Positions 26,334 through 34,204 of a stretch of DNA of 43,644 bases are shown here, piece after piece. Every line of letters begins with the position of its first letter. Position 1 is the first letter of the stretch. This DNA is from Oscillatoriales cyanobacterium M59_W2019_021 (lineage in GTDB: Bacteria > Cyanobacteriota > Cyanobacteriia > Cyanobacteriales > Geitlerinemataceae), in NCBI GenBank assembly GCA_015295945.1, contig DVED01000008.1, forward strand, positions 1-43,644. The letters run 5' to 3'. Under the pieces are notes generated by a model that saw only the letters and a list, made by a program, of their open reading frames with translations, had not been told where the DNA came from and did no database searches. Both the position numbers and the translations under genes were made by a program.

Positions 26334-26440
26334 TGAATCTAGAATTTTCGAGTCAATGGTTAGATTGGGTTGCAGTTGGGGCTTATCTCGGGATAACAAT
26401 CGTTGTTGCTATTGCCGTTTTTACCAGTGAAAAAAAATAA
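26333..26440 (+). CDS. 35-residue single-helix membrane miniprotein
   Basis: The ATG overlaps the ATPase stop codon (TGATG). The peptide has a short polar start (MNLEFSSQWLDW), a hydrophobic helix of about 19 residues (VAVGAYLGITIVVAIAVF) and a basic end (TSEKK), so the orientation would be N-out by charge rule. It is too short to prove by composition, but the stop-start overlap and the complete transmembrane design support it. It could recruit the ATPase to a membrane. I recognise no known photosystem or cytochrome small subunit. Confidence 0.55.
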   Translation: MNLEFSSQWLDWVAVGAYLGITIVVAIAVFTSEKK

Positions 26441-26458
26441 GAGAGCGGCTGGATCGAC

Positions 26459-26758
26459 CTATTCTTCCAGCGATCGCTGTTTTCGTTGGAGTGCTTCTCG
26501 AAATCCCAAAACGACGATGATATTCGATAACGTTAAAAAGAATTCTGCTCCACCATGCAACCAATCCACATTAGCTAAAGCTTCGCCATAATGAACTTTG
26601 GCGTAAATTCCCGCCGGAATGGTAACGGCAACAAACAATAAGAGTAAATAAAAACCAACCAGTGCCAAACGCGGCGCTTGACCCGATTTCGTCAGGAAAT
26701 AGAGAAAGCCTAAATAGGGGAATAAGGAAACGGCAAAAAGTGTATCTTTAGAGAACAT
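26459..26758 (-). CDS. DUF3593 membrane protein
   Basis: A 99-residue protein with three predicted transmembrane helices. It starts MFSKDTLFAVSLFPYLGFLYFLTKSG and contains IYAKVHYGEALANVDWLHGGAEFFLTLSN, the conserved part of DUF3593, found in cyanobacteria and plastid-bearing eukaryotes. It follows the DUF2499 gene by 61 bp on the same strand, the usual pairing. The partnership and phylogenetic range suggest a thylakoid or plastid-type function, not defined. A GGGGTTT-type repeat fills the gap. Confidence 0.85.
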   Translation of the reverse strand: MFSKDTLFAVSLFPYLGFLYFLTKSGQAPRLALVGFYLLLLFVAVTIPAGIYAKVHYGEALANVDWLHGGAEFFLTLSNIIVVLGFREALQRKQRSLEE

Positions 26759-26819
26759 TTTGGTTTGGGAATTTGGGGTTGGGGGTTTATCATTTGTTGT
26801 TGTGGCAGATGGATCAGCA

Positions 26820-27119
26820 TTAATTCAATTTCGCGCGACGCCAGATCCACCAAGCGGCGGCACAGAGGGTGCAGTTACCGATAACCGTAGTGCTGGCTTG
26901 TAGCGTGACTAGCCATTCTAAAGAAGGGGGATTGTCGAAAAAGTGCCAGGTACAGGCACACATGGCGCTGACTAAAGCGGGAAGCATGGCAAAAGATAGG
27001 GTTTTCCACGCTGGATTTTCCGTTACTTCGCTATACTGCCAAATCAGCCAGATCGCCGCGATCCATTCGAGAACGCTAGAAATATGAATGATCCAGGTGG
27101 GAATTGATAGAGCGTGCAT
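26820..27119 (-). CDS. DUF2499 membrane protein
   Basis: A 99-residue protein with three hydrophobic segments. Diagnostic blocks are MHALSIPTWIIHISSVLEWIAAIWLIW and MLPALVSAMCACTWHFFDN, matching DUF2499, which occurs in cyanobacteria and chloroplasts next to or fused with DUF3593. The conserved Cys and His residues (MCACTWHF) may bind a cofactor or metal, which is inference. Likely forms a two-subunit membrane complex with the downstream DUF3593 protein. Confidence 0.88.
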   Translation of the reverse strand: MHALSIPTWIIHISSVLEWIAAIWLIWQYSEVTENPAWKTLSFAMLPALVSAMCACTWHFFDNPPSLEWLVTLQASTTVIGNCTLCAAAWWIWRRAKLN

Positions 27120-27240
27120 TATTTAATTTGGGGTTTGGGGTTTGGGGTTGGTCAATTGTCACTTGTCCTTTACTAACCGTAAAATTTCAGACATAGGGTG
27201 TGTTGAGTTTGGGTTAGTGGTTAGTGGTTAGTTGTTAGGC

Positions 27241-27269
27241 ATAGGGTGTGTTGAGGAACGAAACGCACC
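27241..27269. repeat. GGTGTGTTGAGG...AACGCACC dispersed repeat
   Basis: A 29-bp element whose ends, GGTGTGTT and AACGCACC, can pair with one G-T. Near-identical copies lie at 34036-34065 and 37639-37667, partial copies at 9765-9782, 27193-27207 and 30289-30312. All lie in gaps, often beside GGGGTTT heptamers (9790-9808, 27125-27150, 34012-34029, 37617-37632). Confidence 0.85.
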
Positions 27270-27312
27270 GTTTGGGTTAGGCTAATCGCTCAGCCCCATC
27301 CTACCATCGAAC

Positions 27313-29703
27313 TCAGGCTAAATAGGCGATCGTTACCCCCGTACCGCCTTGGTTTTGAGGGGCGAGTTCGTAACGATCGATGTGAGGATTTCGTCCTAAA
27401 AATTCTTGTACCCCTTGGCGCAGTTTTCCCGTCCCTTTGCCGTGGATAATCCACAACGCACCGCCCACGGGAACCGCTTGGGCGATCGCCGCTTCCAGTT
27501 GGATTTCGGCATCGGCGATGCGGCTGCCGCGCAGATCGACGGTATTTTGGGAGGTTTGCACCAAAGGGGCGGTTTTTTGAACCGTGACGGCGGGTGTCGG
27601 GGTGGCTTTGGGTTTGGGCAATTCCGGTTTTTGACCGTCCAGGGATTCGATATCGGCTAGGGAAACGGTCATTTTCATGATGCCGAAGCGGACGCTGAGT
27701 TCGCCGTCGGTGTCGGGATCGCTCAACACTTCCGCCGTTTGTCCGAGGCTGGGGATGCGGACGCGATCGCCCGTTTTGGGGCGAAATCCGGGTTGGGGTT
27801 TGGGAGGTGCTTTCCGGGAGGGCAAAGCGCGATCGGCAACGCGATCGACCTTTTCCGTGGCTTCCCGCGCATCCTGTGCCGTTGCCGATCCTTGTTGCAA
27901 CTTACGGATAGTTTTAGCGATTTCTTCCTTGGCCGCCGCGATCGCCGCTTGCACTTCCCGCTCTTGTTCCTGTTGCAACGATCGTTCCCGTTCCTTCAAC
28001 CAGGCGGCTTTGGCGGCAATTTCCCGGTTGAGGCGTTCCGCTTGTGCCACTAATTGTGCCGCTTCTTCGGCTTTAGCTTCCTGGCGGCGGCGTTGATCTT
28101 CCAATCCGGCGATCGCTTCGTTAACATCGGCACTGGCACCCGGTGCGACGTAGGTTTGCGCGCGATCGACCACTGCGGGATCGAGTCCCAAACGGCGGGC
28201 GATATTCAGTGCGTTCGATCGCCCCGGAATGCCCCATAATAGGCGATAGGTGGGGGATAAGCTCACATCGTCGAATTCCACCGACGCATTTTCAAAGCGA
28301 TCGTCCTGGTATTTCAACGCCTTCAATTCCCCGAAGTGGGTGGTGGCGACGGTGAGGCGCGATCGATCGGCGAGGGATTGCAACAAAGCGATGGCTAAGG
28401 CACTACCTTCGGAAGGATCGGTTCCCGCACCCACTTCATCGAGCAGCACTAAAGAGCGGTTGCCTTCGACCTCCAACGCCTCCAAAATCCGGCAAATCCG
28501 GCGGATATGTCCCGAGAACGTGGATAAATTCTGCTCCAAAGATTGCTCGTCCCCCATATCCGCTAGCACTTGGGAAAACCACGGCAATTCCACGGGTTCC
28601 CGTGCCGGAACGAACAATCCCACTTTCGCCATCAACACCGCTAACCCCAAGGTTTTCAGCGTCACCGTTTTCCCCCCGGTATTCGATCCGGTGATGGTGA
28701 CGACGCGAATTTGCGGGGGAATGGCGATATCGGTGGGGACGACTTCCCGTCCTTGTTCGTGTTTGTGCTGCCACACCAGTAACGGATGGCGCAGTTGCCG
28801 CAGGGTGATGCGTTCCCCCTCGACAAAATGGGGGGGATTGGCTTCGAGCCAGTAACTATACCGTGCGCGTGCCACTGCCAGATCCAAGGTGGTGACGATA
28901 TACAGCAGCCGCTCTAAATCCTCCTGGACGGCAGCCACTTGCTCGGTGAGCGATCGCAACACCACGTCCTCGGCGGCGCGTTCCCGGCGCACCAGTTGCC
29001 GCAATTGGTTGTTATTTTCCACCACGCTATGGGGTTCGACGTACAGCGTCGCACCCGTTGCCGAGGTGTCGTGAACGATGCCGCGAATGGCATCTTTATG
29101 GGAGGCTTTGACGGGAATGACGAAGCGATCGTTGCGTTGGGAAATTTGGCGATCTTGCACCGCCGTTCCCTGGTTCTGCATGATGTTTTGCAAGGTGCGG
29201 TAGATGCGATCGCGAACTTGGGACATTTGGTGGCGGATTTCTCCTAACTGGGGACTGGCGCGATCGCTCACTCTAGCGCGTTCGTCGATGCAGCGATGGA
29301 TTTCCTGTTCCAGTTCCGGATACGTCCGCAACTGCGCTACCAGCGCTTCTAAAACGGGGAATTCTTCGGTTTGATTGTCGATCGTCCGTCGCAGTTGCCG
29401 CGCACCTGCTAAGGTGGTGGCTAAGTTCAGCAACTCCTTGCCGGATAACATCCCCTGTAACTCGGCGCGTTCGAGGGAATTGCCGATGTCGTGAATGCCG
29501 TCGAAGGATAAAGGGCGATCGAGCGCGATCTCCAGTTGGTACGCTTCCTGGGTTTGCGCCAGTAAATTTTGGCTGTCTTCGAGGGTGTCGGGAATTTGTA
29601 AATGCTGCGCGGCAAGAGTTCCCAGCTTGGTTGCCGCAAAGGTGGAAAGATGCTGGCACAGACGCTGCCATTCTAAAAGATCGAGGGTTTCGGCGCGAAT
29701 CAA
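27313..29703 (-). CDS. mutS2: Endonuclease MutS2
   Basis: A 796-residue MutS2. The ATPase core has Walker A TGSNTGGKTVTLKTLG and Walker B LVLLDEVGAGTDPSEGSALA. A long coiled-coil (about residues 520-620, rich in Glu, Ala, Gln) follows, then a KOW-like segment (KTGDRVRIPSLGQTAEV) and the C-terminal Smr nuclease domain (VDLRGSR, HGKGTGKLRQGVQEFL). The mismatch-recognition domain of MutS1 is absent, as expected. MutS2 suppresses recombination or rescues collided ribosomes, depending on the organism. It lies 50 bp downstream of the GNAT gene on the same strand. Confidence 0.97.
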   Translation of the reverse strand: MIRAETLDLLEWQRLCQHLSTFAATKLGTLAAQHLQIPDTLEDSQNLLAQTQEAYQLEIALDRPLSFDGIHDIGNSLERAELQGMLSGKELLNLATTLAGARQLRRTIDNQTEEFPVLEALVAQLRTYPELEQEIHRCIDERARVSDRASPQLGEIRHQMSQVRDRIYRTLQNIMQNQGTAVQDRQISQRNDRFVIPVKASHKDAIRGIVHDTSATGATLYVEPHSVVENNNQLRQLVRRERAAEDVVLRSLTEQVAAVQEDLERLLYIVTTLDLAVARARYSYWLEANPPHFVEGERITLRQLRHPLLVWQHKHEQGREVVPTDIAIPPQIRVVTITGSNTGGKTVTLKTLGLAVLMAKVGLFVPAREPVELPWFSQVLADMGDEQSLEQNLSTFSGHIRRICRILEALEVEGNRSLVLLDEVGAGTDPSEGSALAIALLQSLADRSRLTVATTHFGELKALKYQDDRFENASVEFDDVSLSPTYRLLWGIPGRSNALNIARRLGLDPAVVDRAQTYVAPGASADVNEAIAGLEDQRRRQEAKAEEAAQLVAQAERLNREIAAKAAWLKERERSLQQEQEREVQAAIAAAKEEIAKTIRKLQQGSATAQDAREATEKVDRVADRALPSRKAPPKPQPGFRPKTGDRVRIPSLGQTAEVLSDPDTDGELSVRFGIMKMTVSLADIESLDGQKPELPKPKATPTPAVTVQKTAPLVQTSQNTVDLRGSRIADAEIQLEAAIAQAVPVGGALWIIHGKGTGKLRQGVQEFLGRNPHIDRYELAPQNQGGTGVTIAYLA

Positions 29704-29753
29704 AGTGTGTTATCTGAAGTATTCATGTAGTCCCTCTGTAATTTTAGAGAATT

Positions 29754-30245
29754 TTAGCCCTTTTGGGAATCCTCATTCTCCGACTGCACCCCATCGGCGA
29801 GTACCTTGCGAAAAACGATTTTGTCCTCCCCGGCTGTATAAAACTCGCGAATCCGTGCTTCTTCGTCGTAACCGCTTTTTCGATAGAACGCCCGAACGGA
29901 CTCAAAGCTTTTTAAACCCGATGTTTCAACTAACAGCATCCGTGCGCCTCGTTCTACGAGCGTCTGTTCTACGTGCCGAAGTAATGCTCTACCGCGTCCT
30001 TGTCTTTGGAAATCGGGGTGTACGGCAATGAGATATAAATTCCACGTCCCCTCCGTCATCCGCTCCGGTGCAACATAAGCAACACCCACGGGTCCATTTT
30101 TGTCATCAACCGACCAAAAGTCAGGGCGATCGCGATCGCCCTGAAAATACTCGTCGAGCATTTGGGCGAGTTCCTCGGTTTGGTTGGGTTCAAACAGACC
30201 TGTTACTTCTGCTAAAGCGATTAATGGGGTTTTATCATCGGGCAA
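29754..30245 (-). CDS. GNAT family N-acetyltransferase
   Basis: A 163-residue single-domain acetyltransferase. The acetyl-CoA loop appears as VHPDFQRQGRGRALLRHVEQ (Q/RxxGxG/A variant), preceded by the strand WNLYLIAV and followed by the C-terminal FYRKSGYDEEARIREFY. The substrate is unknown; an amino-group on a small molecule or protein is expected. It is followed on the same strand by mutS2. The end of the protein (GVQSENEDSQKG) is polar and probably unstructured. Confidence 0.88.
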   Translation of the reverse strand: MPDDKTPLIALAEVTGLFEPNQTEELAQMLDEYFQGDRDRPDFWSVDDKNGPVGVAYVAPERMTEGTWNLYLIAVHPDFQRQGRGRALLRHVEQTLVERGARMLLVETSGLKSFESVRAFYRKSGYDEEARIREFYTAGEDKIVFRKVLADGVQSENEDSQKG

Positions 30246-30339
30246 GATCGATCAAATCATCGTATATTTTAGGAGTGGTTTAATCAACCCAATAGGGTGA
30301 GTTGAGGCACGAAATTCATATTTAGGGAATCAGTATCAA

Positions 30340-30612
30340 TTACACTGAAATTTCGGAACTAGATAATCTCCCTTCCACGGGTTCGTATTCATCTTCCAAA
30401 AGCCAGAGTTGAGCTTCTTCATAGCTTGAAAAGGCTTTCACTAAACGATACTGTTCGGCAGGATCGAAAACATAGCACCCCTTGGTTTTGTCACCGAGTA
30501 ATAGCAAGATATAGGGAGGAGATAGCATCGGATCTACCCAAACTTCTAAAAAGTTCCAATCATCCTTCACTAGATCGGGTGCGGGGGATTGTATGGTATC
30601 GGTTGTTTGCAT
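30340..30612 (-). CDS. Small acidic protein, immunity-like partner
   Basis: A 90-residue acidic protein (MQTTDTIQS start at ATG 30612). It has a DDWNFLEVWVDPMLSPPYILLLLGD block followed by VFDPAEQYRLVKAFSSYEEAQLWLLEDEYEPVEGR. I recall similar small proteins following toxin-like genes in other cyanobacteria. It overlaps the upstream gene by 53 bp in a different frame, so expression must be coupled. The high Glu/Asp content would suit neutralising a basic toxin, which is inference. The open frame extends to 30735, but that would bury it further inside its neighbour. Confidence 0.7.
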   Translation of the reverse strand: MQTTDTIQSPAPDLVKDDWNFLEVWVDPMLSPPYILLLLGDKTKGCYVFDPAEQYRLVKAFSSYEEAQLWLLEDEYEPVEGRLSSSEISV

Positions 30613-30898
30613 CAATTTTGACCTCACCGTAGAATAAAGGAGTTCTCGACCCGTCTGGATCGATCCGATCGCCGATCGCTTCGGCAAAAAATAACCCATA
30701 GCGATCGTAGTTCCGAGTTCTGCCTGTATATTCACCTCTTTCTATGATAGCTTGAGTAACTTGTAGCATCGTGTCCTCATCCTTAAAAACGTGAATTGCA
30801 CGTCCTCTTAGTAGCAATCGCTGGGATTGAGGGGTATTGGGTAAATGTTTGGGAATGTGTTTGGGGTCGAGAAAAATCTCTTGGTCAATTCCACTCAT
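30560..30898 (-). CDS. Toxin-like protein (DUF6972-type, tentative)
   Basis: A 112-residue basic protein starting at ATG 30898. Its conserved-looking core is LRGRAIHVFKDEDTMLQVTQAIIERGEYTG, then NYDRYGLFFAEAIGDRI, then TPLFYGEVKI and YHTIPRTRSS. I associate this pattern with a domain at the C termini of larger cyanobacterial proteins and in stand-alone form, which I believe is called DUF6972; the name is from memory. The Arg/His/Tyr-rich end looks like a small nuclease or polymorphic-toxin domain. The start overlaps the DUF2281 stop by 4 bp (ATGA), and the end overlaps the acidic partner gene. Confidence 0.7.
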   Translation of the reverse strand: MSGIDQEIFLDPKHIPKHLPNTPQSQRLLLRGRAIHVFKDEDTMLQVTQAIIERGEYTGRTRNYDRYGLFFAEAIGDRIDPDGSRTPLFYGEVKIDANNRYHTIPRTRSSEG

Positions 30899-31089
30899 TC
30901 CGTTTCCCACGATCCAGCTAGGGAATAAACGAGTTCTGTCCAAGATAAGGTTGTATCGGTAGGCTCGAGCGATTCCTGAGCTTTCAAGTGTTTGGCACGG
31001 ATAAATTCTGCAAACGAGAGAATTTCGTTAGCTCGATCTGGGGGAAGGGTTTGGACGATCGCATAGATTTGTTCGGCAATAGTCATCAT
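30895..31089 (-). CDS. DUF2281-like (antitoxin-type) protein
   Basis: A 64-residue protein. The block IYAIVQTLPPDRANEILSFAEFIRAKHL matches the short helical DUF2281 family, often found as the antitoxin or partner in toxin-antitoxin pairs. There are two adjacent ATG codons (31089 and 31086). The stop overlaps the next start by 4 bp. The C-terminal half (LSWTELVYSLAGSWETE) is typical of VapB-like tails that bind a toxin, but no PIN domain is present; the partner here is the DUF6972-type protein. Confidence 0.78.
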   Translation of the reverse strand: MMTIAEQIYAIVQTLPPDRANEILSFAEFIRAKHLKAQESLEPTDTTLSWTELVYSLAGSWETE

Positions 31090-31131
31090 GGTATTCTAAT
31101 TTCAAGGATTTAGAATTGTTCAGAGAAAACC

Positions 31132-31716
31132 TCATATCTCAAAATTAACATCTTCGTAAATGATATCCATCGAACATTCAAAATCGAGACAGGGAAACTC
31201 AACTGAAATGTGATCCGATGCGTCTTCGGCAAAATCAGCCGTTAACTCCCATTTTTTCCGTTCGTTCAAGCGATAGCATTCAACCGATCGTTTTTGAGCA
31301 TCGACTAAAACGTATTCTTGAAGACTGGAGATCTGGCGATACCACCTAAACTTGTCACCCCGGTCGTAACTTTCCGTACTCGGCGACAGAATTTCGATAA
31401 TCAGAGCAGGATGGCGGATGAGTTTCTGGGACTGAAGATCTCGATCGTCACAGGTCACGACGACATCGGGATAAAAATAAGGACCTTTGGCACTCACTCG
31501 CACTTTGACATCATTTATAAAGACTCGACATCCGCTCCCTCGCAGTCGATTTTTAATCGCCGATGCCAGATTTAAAGCGATCGCATTATGAGACAATGTA
31601 CCGCCCGTCATGGCATACACTGCACCCTCGACATACTCGTGTTTGTAAAGTTGCCGTTCTTCCCACGCGAGATATTCGGCTGGGGACATGAACCGTCGAT
31701 CGTCATTGGCAATCAT
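31132..31716 (-). CDS. Uma2 family (DUF820) putative endonuclease
   Basis: A 194-residue restriction-endonuclease-fold protein of the Uma2 family, much amplified in cyanobacteria. The opening MSPAEYLAWEERQLYKHEYVEGAVYAMTGG, then FYPDVVVTCDD, PALIIEILSPSTESYDRGDKF and WYRQISSLQEYVLVD supply the PD-(D/E)xK-like catalytic residues (Asp of YPDV, Glu of IEIL, and a Lys in DKF). Targets are unknown. It lies 42 bp upstream of the DUF2281-like gene on the same strand and may share its transcript. Confidence 0.92.
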   Translation of the reverse strand: MIANDDRRFMSPAEYLAWEERQLYKHEYVEGAVYAMTGGTLSHNAIALNLASAIKNRLRGSGCRVFINDVKVRVSAKGPYFYPDVVVTCDDRDLQSQKLIRHPALIIEILSPSTESYDRGDKFRWYRQISSLQEYVLVDAQKRSVECYRLNERKKWELTADFAEDASDHISVEFPCLDFECSMDIIYEDVNFEI

Positions 31717-31784
31717 TATCTGAATTTCCTCGGGAGCGATCGCCTGGAAAATTCTCGCAATCCTATCGTCATTTTATCAAAATC

Positions 31785-31813
31785 GCGTAGCGACTCTTCC
31801 GGAGTATCGCCCC
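31785..31813. repeat. Dispersed hairpin repeat copy
   Basis: GCGTAGCGACTC...GGAGTATCGC, the same family as at 1-76, in the 283-bp gap between the Uma2 and CCB-like genes. No gene is visible in the gap. Confidence 0.85.
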
Positions 31814-31999
31814 CTGAAAAATTCTGTCGCCAAACCAGAGAACTCGTGAATTCGCCCCGTACTAATGATATTAAAGTCAACAAAAATGAGAATAAAGTCA
31901 ATAAGAGGACGAGTTGACAGGCTTTGCGGCGATCGGCTAAACTAAGGTAAATGCGACAGCTTTGTCTTATTATCGTACTTTTTTCAAAATTTCGAACAT

Positions 32000-32659
32000 T
32001 TACTCCGCCTCAATTGTCAATTCCCGCGATAGCGTTTCTGCCAACTTATCAGCAATCCCTTCGATCCAAATTTCATCTTGTTTGGTGTAACTACGCGGCA
32101 CGTTTGCTCCCAAAATCAGTAACCCCCGATCGCCCATGGGTTGACAGATAATCCCTTGCGTATTTTCAGGGAAATAATCGAATTCGATGCGTCCGGGATA
32201 GAGAGCCAGGTTCACTAAATAAACGGGTTTTTGCTTTTCTAACACTCGTTGGGCGATCGCGCCGAGATTGACTTGAGGATTCTCCCCTAAAATTCCCCGT
32301 CGCAATAACACCTTTCCCTCGTACCAAATGGCGATCGACTTGGTAACGGTATTGGTCAGCAATAAATGCGTTGCCCATGCCAATTCCGTCTTGACAACCT
32401 CGGGCAATTCCGCCGCCAATTCAAACCCTTCTTTCCCTTGCAATTCCACCGCATCCGGCGGTTTCGGTTGAATTTGCTGCCACAGCAAACCCGTGAGAAT
32501 TAAAATCGCGCTAATAATTGCCCCCAGTACGTCCGATCGCGTTTGCGATTCAGTTAGCTGGGGGGTGAGCAAGCGATTGACCAACAATAACGTGCCGCCT
32601 AACGCACCTACAACAATCGGCAATCGCCGCAAAACAGCATTAGAATCGGACTTAGCCAT
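32000..32659 (-). CDS. Cofactor assembly of complex C subunit B (CCB2/CCB4-like)
   Basis: A 219-residue protein with two N-terminal hydrophobic segments (about 10-30 and 43-61) and a soluble GAF-like domain. The order LPIVVGALGGTLLLVNRL, then SRS/TRSDVLGAIISAILILTGLLWQ, then a domain ending YTKQDEIWIEGIADKLAETL, matches the cyanobacterial homologue of plant CCB2/CCB4. Those proteins help attach heme c-i (c-n) covalently to cytochrome b6 at the stromal side of thylakoids. ATG 32659 is preferred over ATG 32665. Its start overlaps the end of the small gene upstream by 8 bp. Confidence 0.88.
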   Translation of the reverse strand: MAKSDSNAVLRRLPIVVGALGGTLLLVNRLLTPQLTESQTRSDVLGAIISAILILTGLLWQQIQPKPPDAVELQGKEGFELAAELPEVVKTELAWATHLLLTNTVTKSIAIWYEGKVLLRRGILGENPQVNLGAIAQRVLEKQKPVYLVNLALYPGRIEFDYFPENTQGIICQPMGDRGLLILGANVPRSYTKQDEIWIEGIADKLAETLSRELTIEAE

Positions 32660-32864
32660 AGGCATTCGACTGCAAACGTTGAAACTTGATCAACGGTAAA
32701 TGTTGAGATTTTAGGTAAAGGTAAAGCATTTGCCATACTAAAATCGTTCCGCACACCCAGGTTGAGTTCGCAAATACTTTACCGCGCATCGGATTGTGAG
32801 TCTTCACCTGAAGAATCGCGGTCAATAGACGAATGGCGATCGCAACAGTCATAGTTTCAAACAT
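32652..32864 (-). CDS. Small hypothetical protein upstream of the CCB-like gene
   Basis: A 70-residue protein from ATG 32864 with one probable membrane segment (STWVCGTILVWQMLYLYL) and a basic start and end. The 8-bp overlap with the CCB-like gene suggests translational coupling. I recognise no family. The open frame reaches 32933, but the extra residues look non-coding. A chance open frame is possible. Confidence 0.5.
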   Translation of the reverse strand: MFETMTVAIAIRLLTAILQVKTHNPMRGKVFANSTWVCGTILVWQMLYLYLKSQHLPLIKFQRLQSNAYG

Positions 32865-33059
32865 GCTTGATCGAGAATTCCACGGTATGATTCGATCGTT
32901 CGATCGGTTGTCAGAAAATATAGCTAAGCACATGACATTTAGGAAAAAGGAAAAATTGGAAACCCAGAATAATTAATCTTATCCTTCTGCCCTCTACCTT
33001 CTGAAATAGCTCGAACTCGCACCTTGAAAAAAAACGACGACACATCTCCAACTCGACAT

Positions 33060-33800
33060 CTAGCCGACTTTTCCTTCTTCACCCGGTTCGACAATGCGCT
33101 GGAACAAATACCCCGTTCCCCTAGCGGTTAAAATTAACTCGGGATTGCTGGGATCTTCTTCCAACTTGGCACGCAATCGAGAGATGTGAACGTCCACCAC
33201 TCGCGTATCGACGTGACGTTCTGGGGTGTATCCCCAAACCTCCTGCAAAATTTCCGATCGCGAGAACGGTTCCCCCGACTTGCTGACGAGTAGTTCGAGC
33301 AAGCTGAACTCCATTCCCGTCAGCCGAATGCGCTCGTCTCCCTTGTAAACCTGGCGTTTGTTCGTATCGATTCGCAAGTTGGTAACTTGAATGACCCCCG
33401 AACTGGGAATCCCAGAACTGCCATTTTTATCCACCCTCCGCAACACCGATCGGATGCGAGCTTCCAATTCTTTAGGGGAAAAAGGTTTGACGACATAATC
33501 GTCCGCGCCTAATTCTAGCCCGGTAATGCGATCGGCTACATCTCCGAGAGCAGTCAGCATGATAATCGGTACGTCCGATTCCTTCCGCAGTTCCTGGCAG
33601 ACACCGTAGCCGTCTAACTTCGGCATCATCACATCCAAGACCACCAAATCCGGCTCGGTTTTGCGGAAGGTATCCAGCGCTTCCTCGCCGTCGGCTGCGG
33701 TTACCACATCGTAGCCGATCATTGCCAAACGAGTTTCTAAAATCCGACGAATACTGGCTTCGTCATCGACGACCAGTATTTTTTCCTTGTGATTGTCCAA
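33060..33800 (-). CDS. rpaB: Response regulator RpaB
   Basis: An OmpR-family regulator of 246 residues. The receiver has VDDE at 11-14, phosphoacceptor Asp56 (VVLDVMMPKLDGYG) and a conserved Lys in VVKPFSPKELEARI. The C-terminal winged helix has LTGMEFSLLELLVSK and RVVDVHISRLRAKLEEDPSNPELILTARGTGYLFQ. This near-invariant sequence is RpaB (Ycf27), an essential regulator that binds HLR1 sites at high-light and photosystem genes and works with the kinase NblS. It is transcribed alone. I looked for an HLR1 direct repeat in its own upstream region and did not find a convincing one. Confidence 0.96.
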   Translation of the reverse strand: MDNHKEKILVVDDEASIRRILETRLAMIGYDVVTAADGEEALDTFRKTEPDLVVLDVMMPKLDGYGVCQELRKESDVPIIMLTALGDVADRITGLELGADDYVVKPFSPKELEARIRSVLRRVDKNGSSGIPSSGVIQVTNLRIDTNKRQVYKGDERIRLTGMEFSLLELLVSKSGEPFSRSEILQEVWGYTPERHVDTRVVDVHISRLRAKLEEDPSNPELILTARGTGYLFQRIVEPGEEGKVG

Positions 33801-34204
33801 TTTTTTTATTGCCCCTTAAACGAGAATCAGAGTATATAGTTTTTGTTACCTTACCTCTAAATCGTATCCCATTCAATAGCGATCGCCTTCTCCAAAGCCT
33901 TATCAGACCTAGATTTCAGACTTGTTTAAGATTTGCAACTCCAAGTTCGGCGTGTCAGGTGTCCAGGAGAACGCTAAACACGAGAGTCCCAGGATAGTCA
34001 GTCATTAGTCATTTGGGGTTTGGGGTTTGTTAGTAGGTAGGGTGTGTTGAGGGACGAAACGCACCATGATGGTTAGTTGTTCTCTCCCCCGGCTTCCCTT
34101 GCTTCCCCTGCTCAAGAAAGCTCAAGAAAGCTCCCCCTGCACCTCTTCCCCCTTTTGCTGTACAATTAATTAAAGACACCCAAACAACGCCGCGAACGGG
34201 TCTC
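33801..34204. other. Intergenic region with repeats
   Basis: About 400 bp between the divergent rpaB and nuclease-remnant genes. It holds the rpaB leader, GGGGTTT heptamers at 34012-34029 and a GGTGTGTTGAGG repeat at 34036-34065. No gene seen. Confidence 0.6.
34036..34065. repeat. GGTGTGTTGAGG...AACGCACC dispersed repeat
   Basis: Second full copy of the element described at 27241-27269, differing by one or two bases. Confidence 0.85.

Noticed and set aside
33801-33870. HLR1 (RpaB-binding) site in the rpaB leader
   Set aside because: A GTAAGGTAAC stretch is reminiscent, but the required direct repeat of TTACA-type half-sites is not present.
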